NCBI RefSeq assembly: GCF_001949145.1
Contig: NW_019091361.1
Location: forward strand, 1,990,919-2,054,918
DNA length: 64,000 nt
Direction: 5' to 3'
DNA from: Acanthaster planci
Taxonomy: Eukaryota; Echinodermata; Asteroidea; Valvatida; Acanthasteridae
The notes beneath the pieces were generated by a model. The model saw only the letters and a program-made list of their open reading frames with translations, was not told the DNA's origin and made no database searches. The stretch's first letter is position 1; each line of letters starts with the position of its first letter. This document shows positions 49,836 through 60,197 of the stretch, in pieces. The position numbers and the translations under genes are program-made.

Positions 49836-52800
49836 CTGCTTGTTAAATAACAAACAAACAAATTGTTTTCACTTTTGGTAGAAGAGCGGTCGTTGGCCAA
49901 GGCGTGCATTATGCCGTGGATACTGGCAAGTCCCAAAAGGTACTAGCTTGAGCAGCGAAGCGTCTTTACCTCTCGCTTTTTTTACCGATTTGGTTGAGAA
50001 AGTTTAATGCATAATGTTATTGACCGGATATTGAACAATGAAATTAGTGGAGAATTACTCGCATTATTTTAGAGTAAGTGATGTCACATATGCTCACAAT
50101 AGCACAAGCAAAACAAGGTCGCGATCTAAGTCCGCAAGCCGACCGTCTGCAGTCTAGACATTGAGAAATCATCGGCAAATGGACTCAAAACATATTCCAC
50201 TCAGATATTTTCTGACAACTCAGGAAAGTAAGCAAAAGAAACCGATGCTTTCTTTCTGAAAAGTTGCGAAGGGGCAGTTTCGGGTAATAAAATGAACAAA
50301 AATGGAATAGAGTACTCGTAATCAGCGGTTGGGTTGCGGGCAATCGGGTACTCGGCATGGCCCTACAAAGAACCATCAAAGGAGTGTGCTCAAGGCCTAA
50401 GGATGCACTGAGCGGGAGGTGTTTTCTCCGCTTGTCTTACGTAATGGCATGACCAAGGCTCTGATAGGGGGCTCTCACTGACCCACATGACCCAACGAAC
50501 ATCCGCTGTAGTTGTAGGCAGAGACTGCAGTGCCACGCACAGTAGTTATGCAAGCATTCAAAGCTTCATGACAAAACGATAACAAGTGCTGGATCAGCAG
50601 GGTAATGACAACTGTGCAAGGCAAGAGGTGCCCTTTATGCCAATTGATAAAGAATTCAAGCTTATTTTAAGAGCATACAACCTGCGATATACGGTTGCTG
50701 AACCAAACACTTGTCTACGGTACTGAGTGCGTTCGCCAGCTTCCATGTGAGTGACACGGGTCTAACCCACAGATCTGTAACTTCAACCCCACCGCCTTTT
50801 TTGTTTGACACAGAGAGACAAATATAAAAACTTGAGCGCCAACTTCTAATTTTCCGCACTGAGAAATTTTGACGCCGTCTGGGCAAAGATCGTATAGCAT
50901 CGCAACGCGGCGGCGCTACACGATCTTTGGTCGTGGGGCAGATACTTTTTTAATCCATGTGCGTGCTTGTAGAACATTCAAAATCAGAATGTATTCTAAA
51001 TGCAACGCGGAAGTACCACGTACGCAATCGTAAGAGCAATTGCACATGTTTATTTACATCCATAGCTGATTGTTTTAAAACCTAAACATTGTTTTTCCCT
51101 AAACATTCGAGCACGGTTGCCAATTTCGGTATGCATGTCTTTCGATGGCTGTCTTTCGATGTATAAGTTCAGCCGATTTAAAAATTTGTTCACTTAATTC
51201 AGTCAGTGTTGAGAGAGTTGACGGCTCTGAAGCAGCAGCTATGGTGCGCATAGGGTACCGATAAAATCTGATTTAAAAAGTCACGAAAAAATTTATACGC
51301 GCACGTGTGTGTGTTTTTTTTTTTTGCGTCAACAAAATGAAACGCCCATTTATCTTTATTATATTCAGGAATTACACAACTTGTAAATGAGCAGTTGATT
51401 GCCTACAAGACAGTGTTGGCGATCACGGCTTTGCCATTGTCATTAGGATCTGTTTCGTGTTGTGAGGTACCAGGCGCGCCTTGATTCAAGGCTAGGAGGG
51501 ATGAGAGCAGTAGTGTATATTTGGTCTGGGACAGGTAAGGGGGATTTTTTCCTGAAATGATTGTCATCTTTGTTTTTTATTGTAGAAGAACTCTTCCCCC
51601 TCCAAAGGAAGGGGCAACTTAGTACTGCTTCCAAGTGTTCACACTTTAAGTTTAAATTAAAATATATAATGTCCGAGGGGGACAACTTGTCCCTCGCCCT
51701 TTCCCGTTGGACGCTCCACTATGGATGGAAGAATAGGCCTCTATCGTCGGGATATTATGATTTCTCCTCCATTAGTGGTCAGACGCACCCCCTTATGAAG
51801 TCTGATCATTTAAAAAATGTCAGGATCCACAACGACTGTAAGAGTGCGCAACAGTTCACGGCAATTTCACGGGATTAAAGTTACGAACATAACGATCTTA
51901 TTTCTTACGTTTAGCCAGACTTGTTTTTTCGGCCGCCGTTGAGGTTGATTCTTCTGATGATTTGGAAACACAGTCTGGAATTAGCACGAAACAAACGTGA
52001 TTTCTGATTAGAATAATCGGAAGACGCCTGACATAGATAGGGATGAGTTCTATTCAGAGAGCAACTTGCTAAACTGTTTTTAAATAATTAATGATGACAA
52101 GAAAACCATCCCAAGTAGTATGGCTAAACTTGAAAACTTGAAACTTAAAACTTTAATGCTTGTAATGTCACTCAGCCTGAAAACCAGCGATTTTTACATA
52201 TGGTCTCATATATAAAAGTAGAATAACATTCCACCATTCTGCTAACAGGCAGTGCCTGCAAAATATTTTCCTGTATGATATGAACACAGTTTCTCAGAAA
52301 TGACGATTCATTTACAATGCATATCTCAGTTTACTGCTGAGTTTGTCCTCAGTCTTCAACAGATCTCCACATTTTCATTTTAAGTTTGTCTTAAAAAACT
52401 CACCTGACGGCCGTGCTGCAGTGGCTGGAACTTGAGTTGGTTGGTCAGCCATACAAGGTACATTTCCCAAAAGGGCTTCTGTGCCATACGGCCGATCTTC
52501 GATTGAAGAGATCAAATTTCACAATAAACCAAACAGACATAACTTGATAGGCCTTATCAATTTGACGGACCGAGCCTGAAGGTCAAGCCTATGCAACCTA
52601 AAGTGCAGACAGTAATGGGGGATGACAGTCGCTTGAGTACTCATGGACAGTTTGTTACTCTAATATTCGTGGTGTAACCATTGTGGAATCAAGGCTGCAC
52701 TTCTGCTACCAGACAGTCCGCCAAAACACTTCAACTGAATTGTTGGCTGATAAAAATTCCCGTATACACAAACATGATGGACAAAAATCGAACTAGGTAG

Positions 52801-54236
52801 GTGTCGTGGATTACTTCTATGTGTCAAATCCACACATATCATTATGGGCCCAGTGTCTGGCTTTGTACTACGTCTGAATATGTCTCCGTCATCTGAGTGA
52901 TGTATATTACGCGATGTGACTAATGATTCGGACCAATGCGCTCACGCGCACTGCAAAAACAGTCCAGCACAGCACCGTTCAAACCAAAGATCTTATAGCG
53001 CCCCGTAGCGGCGCTATATAATCACACCATAGAGCCGGGCAGCCGCTGCGTGGCGCTGTACTATCTTTAGTTCAAAGTGTGAGCAAAATAAATAACTCAC
53101 GCATGCGCTACGCACGCTTAATAACTGCGATGTAGCAATTAAAAAAACGAAAGAAAGCTACGAATAAATTTCTAACTTACGTAATGTTGATGCTTCTTAT
53201 GTACAGTAGCAAATTATTTTTTTTCCACCAAACGATAAAAGCAATGAGCAGATTCGGTATTTCAAAAAGTAAAGATCTTTCGGGAACAAAGTGCGCGCGA
53301 GTCGGTGTATGGCTATACGCTGATAGGACAGACTATCACGCTCGATCGCCCTGTGGTAGCTGTTCGTGAATAGCCTTGTGTACTGACCATGCAAGTCATA
53401 TTGTGACGCGATTTTTGCGATTTTATGTCGGAATAAGAAAGAAATGTCCCCTTGTATTCAAAGAGGATTTATTTAGTCGTTACGATAGCGAATACGGATG
53501 CAATTTAAGGAAGGGTAGATGAATTTTTGCGAATGGAATTCACAAAAGTTAAACATATTTGCATCTTGAGCAAATTTGGCTGCAAACGTTTCGTGAAGCA
53601 AAATTCGCTTCGCTTTCGCCTTCCTCTGAACTTAGTATGAACGGGCCACAACGCGTGCGAAATTCGTCTCCTCGGATCTATTCCAATTTCAAAACAAGTC
53701 TGCCAGACGGGTTTTAGACGAGTTCAGTGCCTTCACAATCTTAAGCCAAAGTAGGCCTACGATTTTTTAGTAATAATTTGGTCAGTTTTTTTAGGATAAT
53801 TTCAATAATCCACTCTAAAAGGAATTGTCGTTTACCTTGTGCTCGGGATTGGTGAACATGTATATTTATTTGTGTAGTACTTCCTGGTGCATTAACAACA
53901 GCAAGATTCCCAGAACCTATCAGTTTCTGACTCACTGAAGACTGCGCAATTTGTTGAGAGGCCACGATTGGTTGAACATCTAGGGTGAAGATAACAAGTC
54001 ATGTCACGTTGTATACAAGACAACAGGTAAAAGATCTTTGCTCCTACCAACCGAATTCACACAAAAAATCTCCTTTCTATTCCGCAAATTAAATGTAAAA
54101 CGCTATTGTACATGTAGAGTAGGATTTCACCTGCTGGTTCTGTCTGATTTACTGATGTCTTGATATCCAGTTCTTGATTCTTGTTTCTTTCCAGTTCGGT
54201 TTTGTCCAAGTTCGTTCTGTCTGCGGACCCCGCCAT
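45916..54236 (-). CDS. NACHT-LRR (NLR) receptor, 1442 residues as assembled
   Basis: The spliced coding sequence is 54236..54131, 53979..53836, 52496..52404, 51974..51909 and 49835..45916, 4329 bases in frame with one stop (TGA). Residues 1-136 are low-complexity linker from four small exons. They include LIGSGNLAVV (55-64), which resembles a RHIM/PP-type amyloid motif. Residues 137-168 form a charged helix leading into TGSYVPMIPWVDDD. The NACHT domain follows: P-loop GEPGRGKST (231-239), Walker B FLMDGFDEL (308-316), sensor VVVTTRP (about 343-349), winged-helix region, and FIHKTIQEFCAA (about 516-527). Leucine-rich repeats fill about 650-1442. NLRs are cytosolic immune sensors that oligomerise on ATP binding. 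No CARD, death, DED or pyrin domain is seen. The ATG used may not be the first, because a phase-compatible acceptor lies just before it. Confidence 0.88.
50884..50930. repeat. Short inverted-repeat element, copy A
   Basis: CAAAGATCGTATAGC pairs with CGCTACACGATCTTTGG across a CG-rich centre. The termini resemble those of the element at 52982-53071. It lies in an NLR intron. Confidence 0.6.
51909..51974 (-). CDS. NLR gene, small linker exon
   Basis: The acceptor is GCTAATTCCAG and the donor C then GTAAGA. The 66 bases are phase 1 at both ends and encode CVSKSSEESTSTAAEKTSLAK. It joins the large exon through a split His codon (C|AT). No domain is recognised. Confidence 0.62.
52404..52496 (-). 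CDS. NLR gene, small linker exon
   Basis: The acceptor is CTTCAATCGAAG and the donor CAG then GTGAGT. The exon is 93 bases, phase 1 at both ends, encoding RPYGTEALLGNVPC and ADQPTQVPATAARPS. No domain is recognised. Support comes from splice sites, phase agreement and the open frame only. Confidence 0.6.
52982..53071. repeat. Short inverted-repeat element, copy B
   Basis: ACCAAAGATCTTATAGCGCC at the left pairs imperfectly with GGCGCTGTACTATCTTTAGT at the right. The interior has GCGGCGCTATATAA. The ends match copy A, so the two probably belong to one short CG-rich repeat family. Confidence 0.55.
53836..53979 (-). CDS. NLR gene, exon with IGSGN amyloid-like motif
   Basis: The acceptor is TCACCCTAG and the donor AAG then GTAAAC; both ends are phase 1 and the 144 bases are a multiple of three. 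It encodes VQPIVASQQIAQSSV, then QKLIGSGNLAVVNAPG and STTQINIHVHQ. The alternating hydrophobic and polar residues with Gly-Ser-Gly-Asn suggest beta structure. It could be skipped without a frameshift. Confidence 0.75.
54131..54236 (-). CDS. NLR gene, first coding exon placed
   Basis: From ATG (54236) it encodes MAGSADRTNLDKTELE and on to NQTEPA, a hydrophilic segment. The donor is CAG then GTGAAA, phase 1. A good acceptor (TGCTCTTTCAG, exon start 54244) lies eight bases before the ATG and is also phase 1 with an open frame. The exon may thus be internal, 54244..54131, with a further N-terminal exon upstream that I could not find. Confidence 0.65.
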
Positions 54237-55808
54237 ATTTCCAACTGAAAGAGCATAGATAAGCAATCGCTACTTGGAGAAGTATTTGAAGATTAATTAT
54301 CTTCCAGTGGGCAAAAGGTTACAGGAACATAAAAATAGATCCTTTAATCACAGGCCACAGGGTAAACTGACATTTCACCAGCTTAGATACTTTAGTACAT
54401 TTTATTTCGTTCACTGTGTGTGTGTGAGTTTGTGTGTGTGGGGGGGGCATTAAAGAAAAAAAAAACAATTTAAAAACCAACCAACCAAAAAACACAAAAC
54501 TCTGGAAATTTGAAAAGTAGGGGTACACATTACAGTCGGGGGGGGGGGCTATTCGTGGTATAGACATACATCTTTTGAATATATTTTCGTGCTTTCAAAT
54601 GTTTTTAACATTAAGTGCTCAATTTTTAAGCGCTTGGACTCTTGTAAAGTTCGAAAATAACCTCAAAATCGGCCATTTTTTGTTTCTCTTCAATAAAAAT
54701 GGGAGGATGATCATTCGTGCCATTCTTCTTGTCGAAAGGAGATATTCTTCATTCTGATTTTTTTTAGAGGGCTACATGGTACATGTATTATTTTCCTGTA
54801 GTTTGTAATCTTTCACCTTTTTATGTCTGTAAGGTAGGGACCAGAACCCCCTCAGACCTTTCCGCCATTGATCAGGTGGGAAGCAGCATTTTAAGTACAG
54901 TTTGTGTTAAGATGTCATACCGGTATGTAATTTCCCTTATCCATCCAATAAACTGTAAAATCTATTATTATTGGTTATTTGGTCATAAACCTGTACTGTT
55001 TACAACTAATAGAGGTTTTGCTGTTACCCTCTTTTCTGTGTAATTTTTTTTCACACTAACACAGCGAAAATGTTAAGGCTTGGTGTGACATGAGGTTTCA
55101 AGTAATTCAGACAAATTAAATTTTGTCGTTTTGTCTTTTCCTACACGTTTAATCATTAGTGAATTTTAAAAGAGTATAAACTTTAAGTTCTGAATAGGTT
55201 CAAATGACATTTTGCCAATATTTAAGTCCTAATTTATTCAATAAAAGGAACATCAAACCCTCTGCCCATCCTAAACATAGATTGAAAGTGCTCTTAAAAA
55301 GTATTAAGTAATGCTGAAACATTTTTGGGTTAAGATATATTTTCACTTCCAGTTCCTTTCCTGAGGAGTTTTCTCTGGTTTTCCTTTAGTTTAGGCTGAC
55401 CTTAAACACCCATAGACAATATCCCTATCTGGTCTTACCAATTACTGTAATTCACTGGCTTCGCCTCGGGTGCCATGCATCCCTTAGGGTGCTTTAAGTC
55501 CCACCATGTTGGAGGAGAAAAAAGTCTCCTCCACCGGTCTATTGTCCCACAGGGATCGCACAGCTCCCTCGGCTTCGTTCCAGTTGCGATAAGTTCGGAA
55601 TGTTAAAACATCATACCTTACATCACAACAGTCAGTTAGTATTCAAGTACTGCGTACATAGGCTCTCCCTGGCTTCGCAGATAAATAGTCACGATACGAA
55701 CGTTCAGCTCGACAAACGACTTCCGTATTGTTATCAGTATATAATAATGCACGTAGCCTTCTACACATGGCTCGTACAGGACCAAGTTGCATAGCTTTAC
55801 GTGCACTG

Positions 55809-55840
55809 GCCACTGATCTCTATTAATAGAGATCAGTGGC
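55809..55840. repeat. Perfect 32-nt palindrome
   Basis: GCCACTGATCTCTATT is followed with no spacer by its exact reverse complement. The flanks repeat CACTGGC/GGCACTGGCAC. There is no loop, so it is a true palindrome rather than a stem-loop gene. Confidence 0.9.
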
Positions 55841-58787
55841 ACTGGCACAGTGGTCTGCTTGCCTCATCCATTCATAATTAGGGTGCACCAGTGAATAACA
55901 TTATGGGAGAAATACTTTTACTTTCTGGTTTAAGCATACTTTCTGTTTCATGCGTGTGTCATTTTTACCCATGTAGGCCTGTTCTAGTTAAGTTTGAAAC
56001 TATTTATTCTGGAAAGCATTCGTATTTTGTTAGGTTCTATCTTCTATCTGTTTAACCATGGAGGAAGGAACGGGCGCGCAAATTCATGCAAGTTCGTTGT
56101 TCGTTGCAATATTCATGAACCAACCAGGAGGTGAACTGTTCGTGTTTTGACATTGACGAAGCAATAAAGGCACGCGATTATGTACCATTTCACATATTTA
56201 CTAGTGACAACCAACAGCGCGAAAGTTGATAAGCAAATAAGGTAATCCTCACTAAATCTCACCAAAGATAGTATTCAAGGCTCGATATACGGTGTCAGCG
56301 TTTTCATTCCTGACTATACAGAACATTCAACGTGCTTTAATGGAGTAAAAAAAAAATGGAGTAAAGTCAGTTCTTTAGTGTGGGCGTTCTTATGCTCCAT
56401 TGTGATTGACATAAATCCTCATATTCACTGGAAAGAAAACCCGTGCGTTTTTCAGAGATAAATAGTTTTCCCAGTTAATTAAGTAATCACAAATTCTCAA
56501 AAATGACAGAAAGTGTGTATCACCTTAACCTTGAGTTCACTGTAGCTTTGTATGGTGTGTGGTGATCACCATTATTATTTACGGTATTTATTACTTTTGT
56601 GTCATTCATCTGAAGACTTTGGCTATTTATTTAACCCTAAAAAGTCATGTCAAATTCCAGGCCTCCTGGAAATAGCATTTTTTCCAGCTCTGACTCTTTC
56701 ACAGAGTTTGGAGTAAATGTTGGCACATATTTTTGTTATAATCAAGACCACATATAATAAACCATGCAGAGTTTTCCCCGCTCCATTTCGTTAGTAAAGT
56801 TGTGTACATGTTTGAATGCATTCAGACAATACCAAGTCTTTTGAGTATAGTTATTATAATTTGAATGACAACACCTCATTCGTAATTCAAATTTGTTTAC
56901 CAACACACCCAATTTGGAAATAGCATCCAATTTGAATTAGAATCAGTTCATTTTAATGACAAGAATGATGGACATCACAACAGTAACGATGAAAACGGGC
57001 ATACTCAATGCACGCTTTTACATTTCTTGTACAACCCAACTGTGAATGAACGCGCCTCCATCTATCAGGGGTGAGGTAGGCACTCGCCTCCATCAAACGG
57101 GGCAGGTCATGCACTAGCTTTTATCTAAGTGGCTCATGTACAATTTGATCTCACAGTGTCAGCATAGTTACTACTATCAACACAGACACGATTTAAGGGG
57201 GCTACAACTCGCAAGGTATCCATGTTACCACAGTCTCAATTTTTCCGTTCCGTATGTTTTCCAGTCGTATATGGGTGTAGTCCACTAATTCAGGCCCCGT
57301 TGAAAACAGTGTAAAATCAGCATTGTTTGGGGCCCAATAATATGCGTACCAACATCCCTGAGGCATTTAAAACACACGTGAAATTATTGTATGATCCATA
57401 ATCTTTTACTTTCTTTTCAATTTTCTGTGGGTTAACCGATTACATTTGGAGTTATTCCCTCAAAACAAAATTACCCCCCCCCAAAAAAAAGTGATTTTTC
57501 CAAAGTCTGCTTGCAAGTATTTTTCAAGTGACAACCCTCAACTTTCTCGGGCACTTAGGACTGTTTTTCAACAGTATTTTTTAGCCATTCTGCTCTCATA
57601 TGAAAGCCCAAAGACCCAGGGAGTTGATTCTGGCAAAGATTTACACAATCTCACCATTTTGGGGCCACGGAATCTCCTTTTTTCAAAAGATACTGTGGGG
57701 GCACTTTTAATGGTAATGAGCTGTCCAGAAATTCTCGCTTGAATGAGTGGACTGCACTCATATATGTTCTCTGATCCCTATTTCTCCTTATTCTTTCTCC
57801 AGTCGAGCTGGAACAAGATCTGGGGAACTTCAAATAGACCCCCTCCCCTTGGAAAATTGCAAAAAGGAAGCCTTTATTTTTGGTGTAACTTAACTGAAGT
57901 GACTCTGGCGTGCCATGGTACTCTAAATTAAATTTCGGAGGTTGCGACTGAAAACGTGATGAAATAAGAAAAGAATAAATCACTCCGTAATTGTTTTACA
58001 GTGGTGCATTAGAAACATTTAACCGGAATCTGCTACATTTTTCTTGTCTGCCTTTAATTAACACAATGTGGGCAGACAAAAATGACTATGTCCACACATG
58101 TAATCCCAAGTCTGGGGTAACGGGGTTTTCAGATAAATGCAGTTTTTGTGGAATAATATTTTTGGACATTTTTGCGTACCGTGAATGCGCGCAGGAGTGG
58201 TGAAACTTAAAGGTTTACGAGTCCTTCCAAGAAAGATTACTGAAGACATTTGATTTTGAAAAATCGGCCATTAGACTTTCATTTCAGTCTGTATGAATGT
58301 AGTGCATCTGTTTAAGGACTGAGGGCAGAAGTAAATGAGATCGGGTCTTTTATGCACTTTTCACAGTAAAATATTTGTGTAAATTCCTCACCAAGCAAAT
58401 GCACATAGAAGATTACGAGTGCATTACCAGACGCTTTCACCTTTCATTGTGCCGTACCGTGAGCATGGGTCAATCACTGCCATCGGTAACATTTTGCACA
58501 AGGCTGCATGATGCCCACTCAGCTTTGAATCCTTGGCGGCCCTGGCTGGCCCCGACCAAAGCTTCCATGCATATCTGTTGTCAGCAAAGTATTTTCTCAA
58601 CTCTTGCGTTTGCAGTAAATTCTTCATGGTTTTGAGCATTATGTATTCAGTTGAGCTTCACTGTACCGTAAATTACACCCACCAAATGACTAGGGTGGAG
58701 AAACAGGGAAGACCTATGTGAGAGCGTATTATTGTTCAAGTTTTGATCCTCTCAGACGATTCCGTTATGATTGAAAAAGTGGTCAAA

Positions 58788-59163
58788 TTAAGCCCATACA
58801 TTTTTCTCTTTATGTTTGAGACAGCCGAGGAAAAGAAAACAAAGCTTATGTCTGTCATCACTGCGTTGATAGTCAAAATCAAGTGGCTGCTGGCCACGGG
58901 GACGATATTCTCTGATGTTGTGGGTACTCACAAAAGCATTTAAGGCAAATCCTGACTCGTCTCCAATAAACAAATCTTCATGGAAACGTGCATGTTGGCC
59001 AAGGAGCCACTCGCAAAACTGTAACCGTCGCTGATGATCACGTGGAAGAAGCTGGTGTCGTTTAACCATATGGTAGGGGTGGAAGCGTAAATCCAAGCGA
59101 CTAATTCTGTTGAATGTAGCAGAGGGTAACCCAAGTCCATTCCTGTGACATGCGCGGGCCGCG
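58788..59163 (-). pseudogene. Mariner/Tc-like DDE transposase fragment
   Basis: The minus strand is open from about 59163 and encodes RNGLGLPSATFNRISRLDLR (helix-turn-helix end) and PYHMVKRHQLLPRDHQRRL. It then has LFIGDESGFALNAFVS and REYRPRGQQPLDFDYQRSDD, the layout of a Tc/mariner DDE domain with its first catalytic Asp in G-D-E. The second half of the catalytic domain is absent and the frame is closed at both ends. Confidence 0.75.
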
Positions 59164-60156
59164 GATTAGTCAGAGCCACTTTCCAGGCTAATGCTTAAAA
59201 GGTCACGCTGAAGACTTCCAGAATCCTCGCACGGCCTACCTCTATAGGGATTTGACACCAATTTAGCCAGTTTACGTTCTATATAGTTTTCCGAAAAAAG
59301 GCTCCGTAGTATATCTAAGTAAAATCTCCAATGAAGCACTCGTGTTGGAATTTTACCTTAGCGTGCTTCAAATAAAATTGAAGAAAATTACCCGGATATA
59401 GGTAAAAGAATTCTATTTACGACCTTTTACATTTGACGCGATCATTCATTGGTCTCCTTGTTAGTGTACATTTTTTTCGTCAGTATTTTATAACATTGCG
59501 AAGATTCACCAGCGTGCAGCCGAAAGGTTCAGTTCTTTCCTGCAATCATGTTTTTAGCATATGCCGAAACAGCAATATTGTCCGTTCTCACGTGAACGAT
59601 TGTGTTATATGAGACACTTTCCTCAGCTATCCTTTTCTTCTGTTACAATCAGCAATGTCACAAAAGACTACAAGATTGTTTTTGTAACTTTGGGACGAAG
59701 TGAACGAAAAATTCAGGATTGCTCGATACCCCGTTATACATGGGGGAATATAGGGGCGATGTTGACAAGGTCGGAACGCGACCCTCCTTAGAGAGCTGCA
59801 TTCTTCATAAGTTTCATTTTTGTCACAATACGCTGGAGATATCATTAAAGAAAGTTCAGCGTAACGTGCGCGTTTTGCGTTTTCGTTCAAGCCCCGCGTC
59901 AGTTAGACTATGACGTTTGCATGCGTATGATCACGTTTCTTACGTCACAGTGAAAATGCTTCGTTCAAAGAATTATTCCAGCAACCGAAATGTGGTGGTA
60001 ACTAATAAAAACAAACAAGAAACTATATTATGATCAGTTCTCGTTAAGTTAGCAAGTACATTTTACTTCAGAGTATTTTCCTCGAGCAATAGTTATAAGT
60101 TAGACTGTTGAAGAAAGTTCTTTACAGCTTCGAGCGTTTTATCGAAAGCATCAACA

Positions 60157-60197
60157 ATGTTTCGAGTTGCTTGGGAATTCGCTTCGGTTAAATTCCG
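60157..60197 (+). CDS. Divergent kinase gene, coding exon 1
   Basis: It encodes MFRVAWEFASVKF plus two bases of Arg and ends at a donor CG then GTAAGT. Context at the start is AACAATG. An in-frame TGA lies 17 codons before the ATG. Joined to the next exon, the Arg codon is completed by A. Confidence 0.68.

Larger units (their letters stand above)
49836..53835 (-). other. Introns of the NLR gene
   Basis: Apart from the two small exons, these introns contain two short inverted-repeat elements (50884-50930 and 52982-53071) and one end-like piece of a hAT element near 50310-50365 (GAGTACTCG to GGGTACTCGGCATGGCCCT). I found no death-fold or other domain exon on the minus strand here. Confidence 0.55.
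54245..60156. other. Intergenic region between divergent NLR and kinase genes
   Basis: About 5.9 kb that should contain both promoters. It holds a perfect palindrome at 55809, a mariner-like fragment at 58788, poly-G/C runs (54441, 54538, 57475) and several short open frames without recognisable products. TACATG units are rare. An upstream NLR exon could be hidden here, but I saw no death-fold-like translation. Confidence 0.55.

Noticed and set aside
57446-57983. Open frames of 98 (plus) and 110 (minus) codons
   Set aside because: No recognised domain, no clear splice context and overlapping strands; probably noncoding or repeat.
58424-58639. Minus-strand frame with KYFADNRYAWKLWSGPA
   Set aside because: It looks protein-like but is short, lacks flanking exon signals I trust and lies beside transposon debris.
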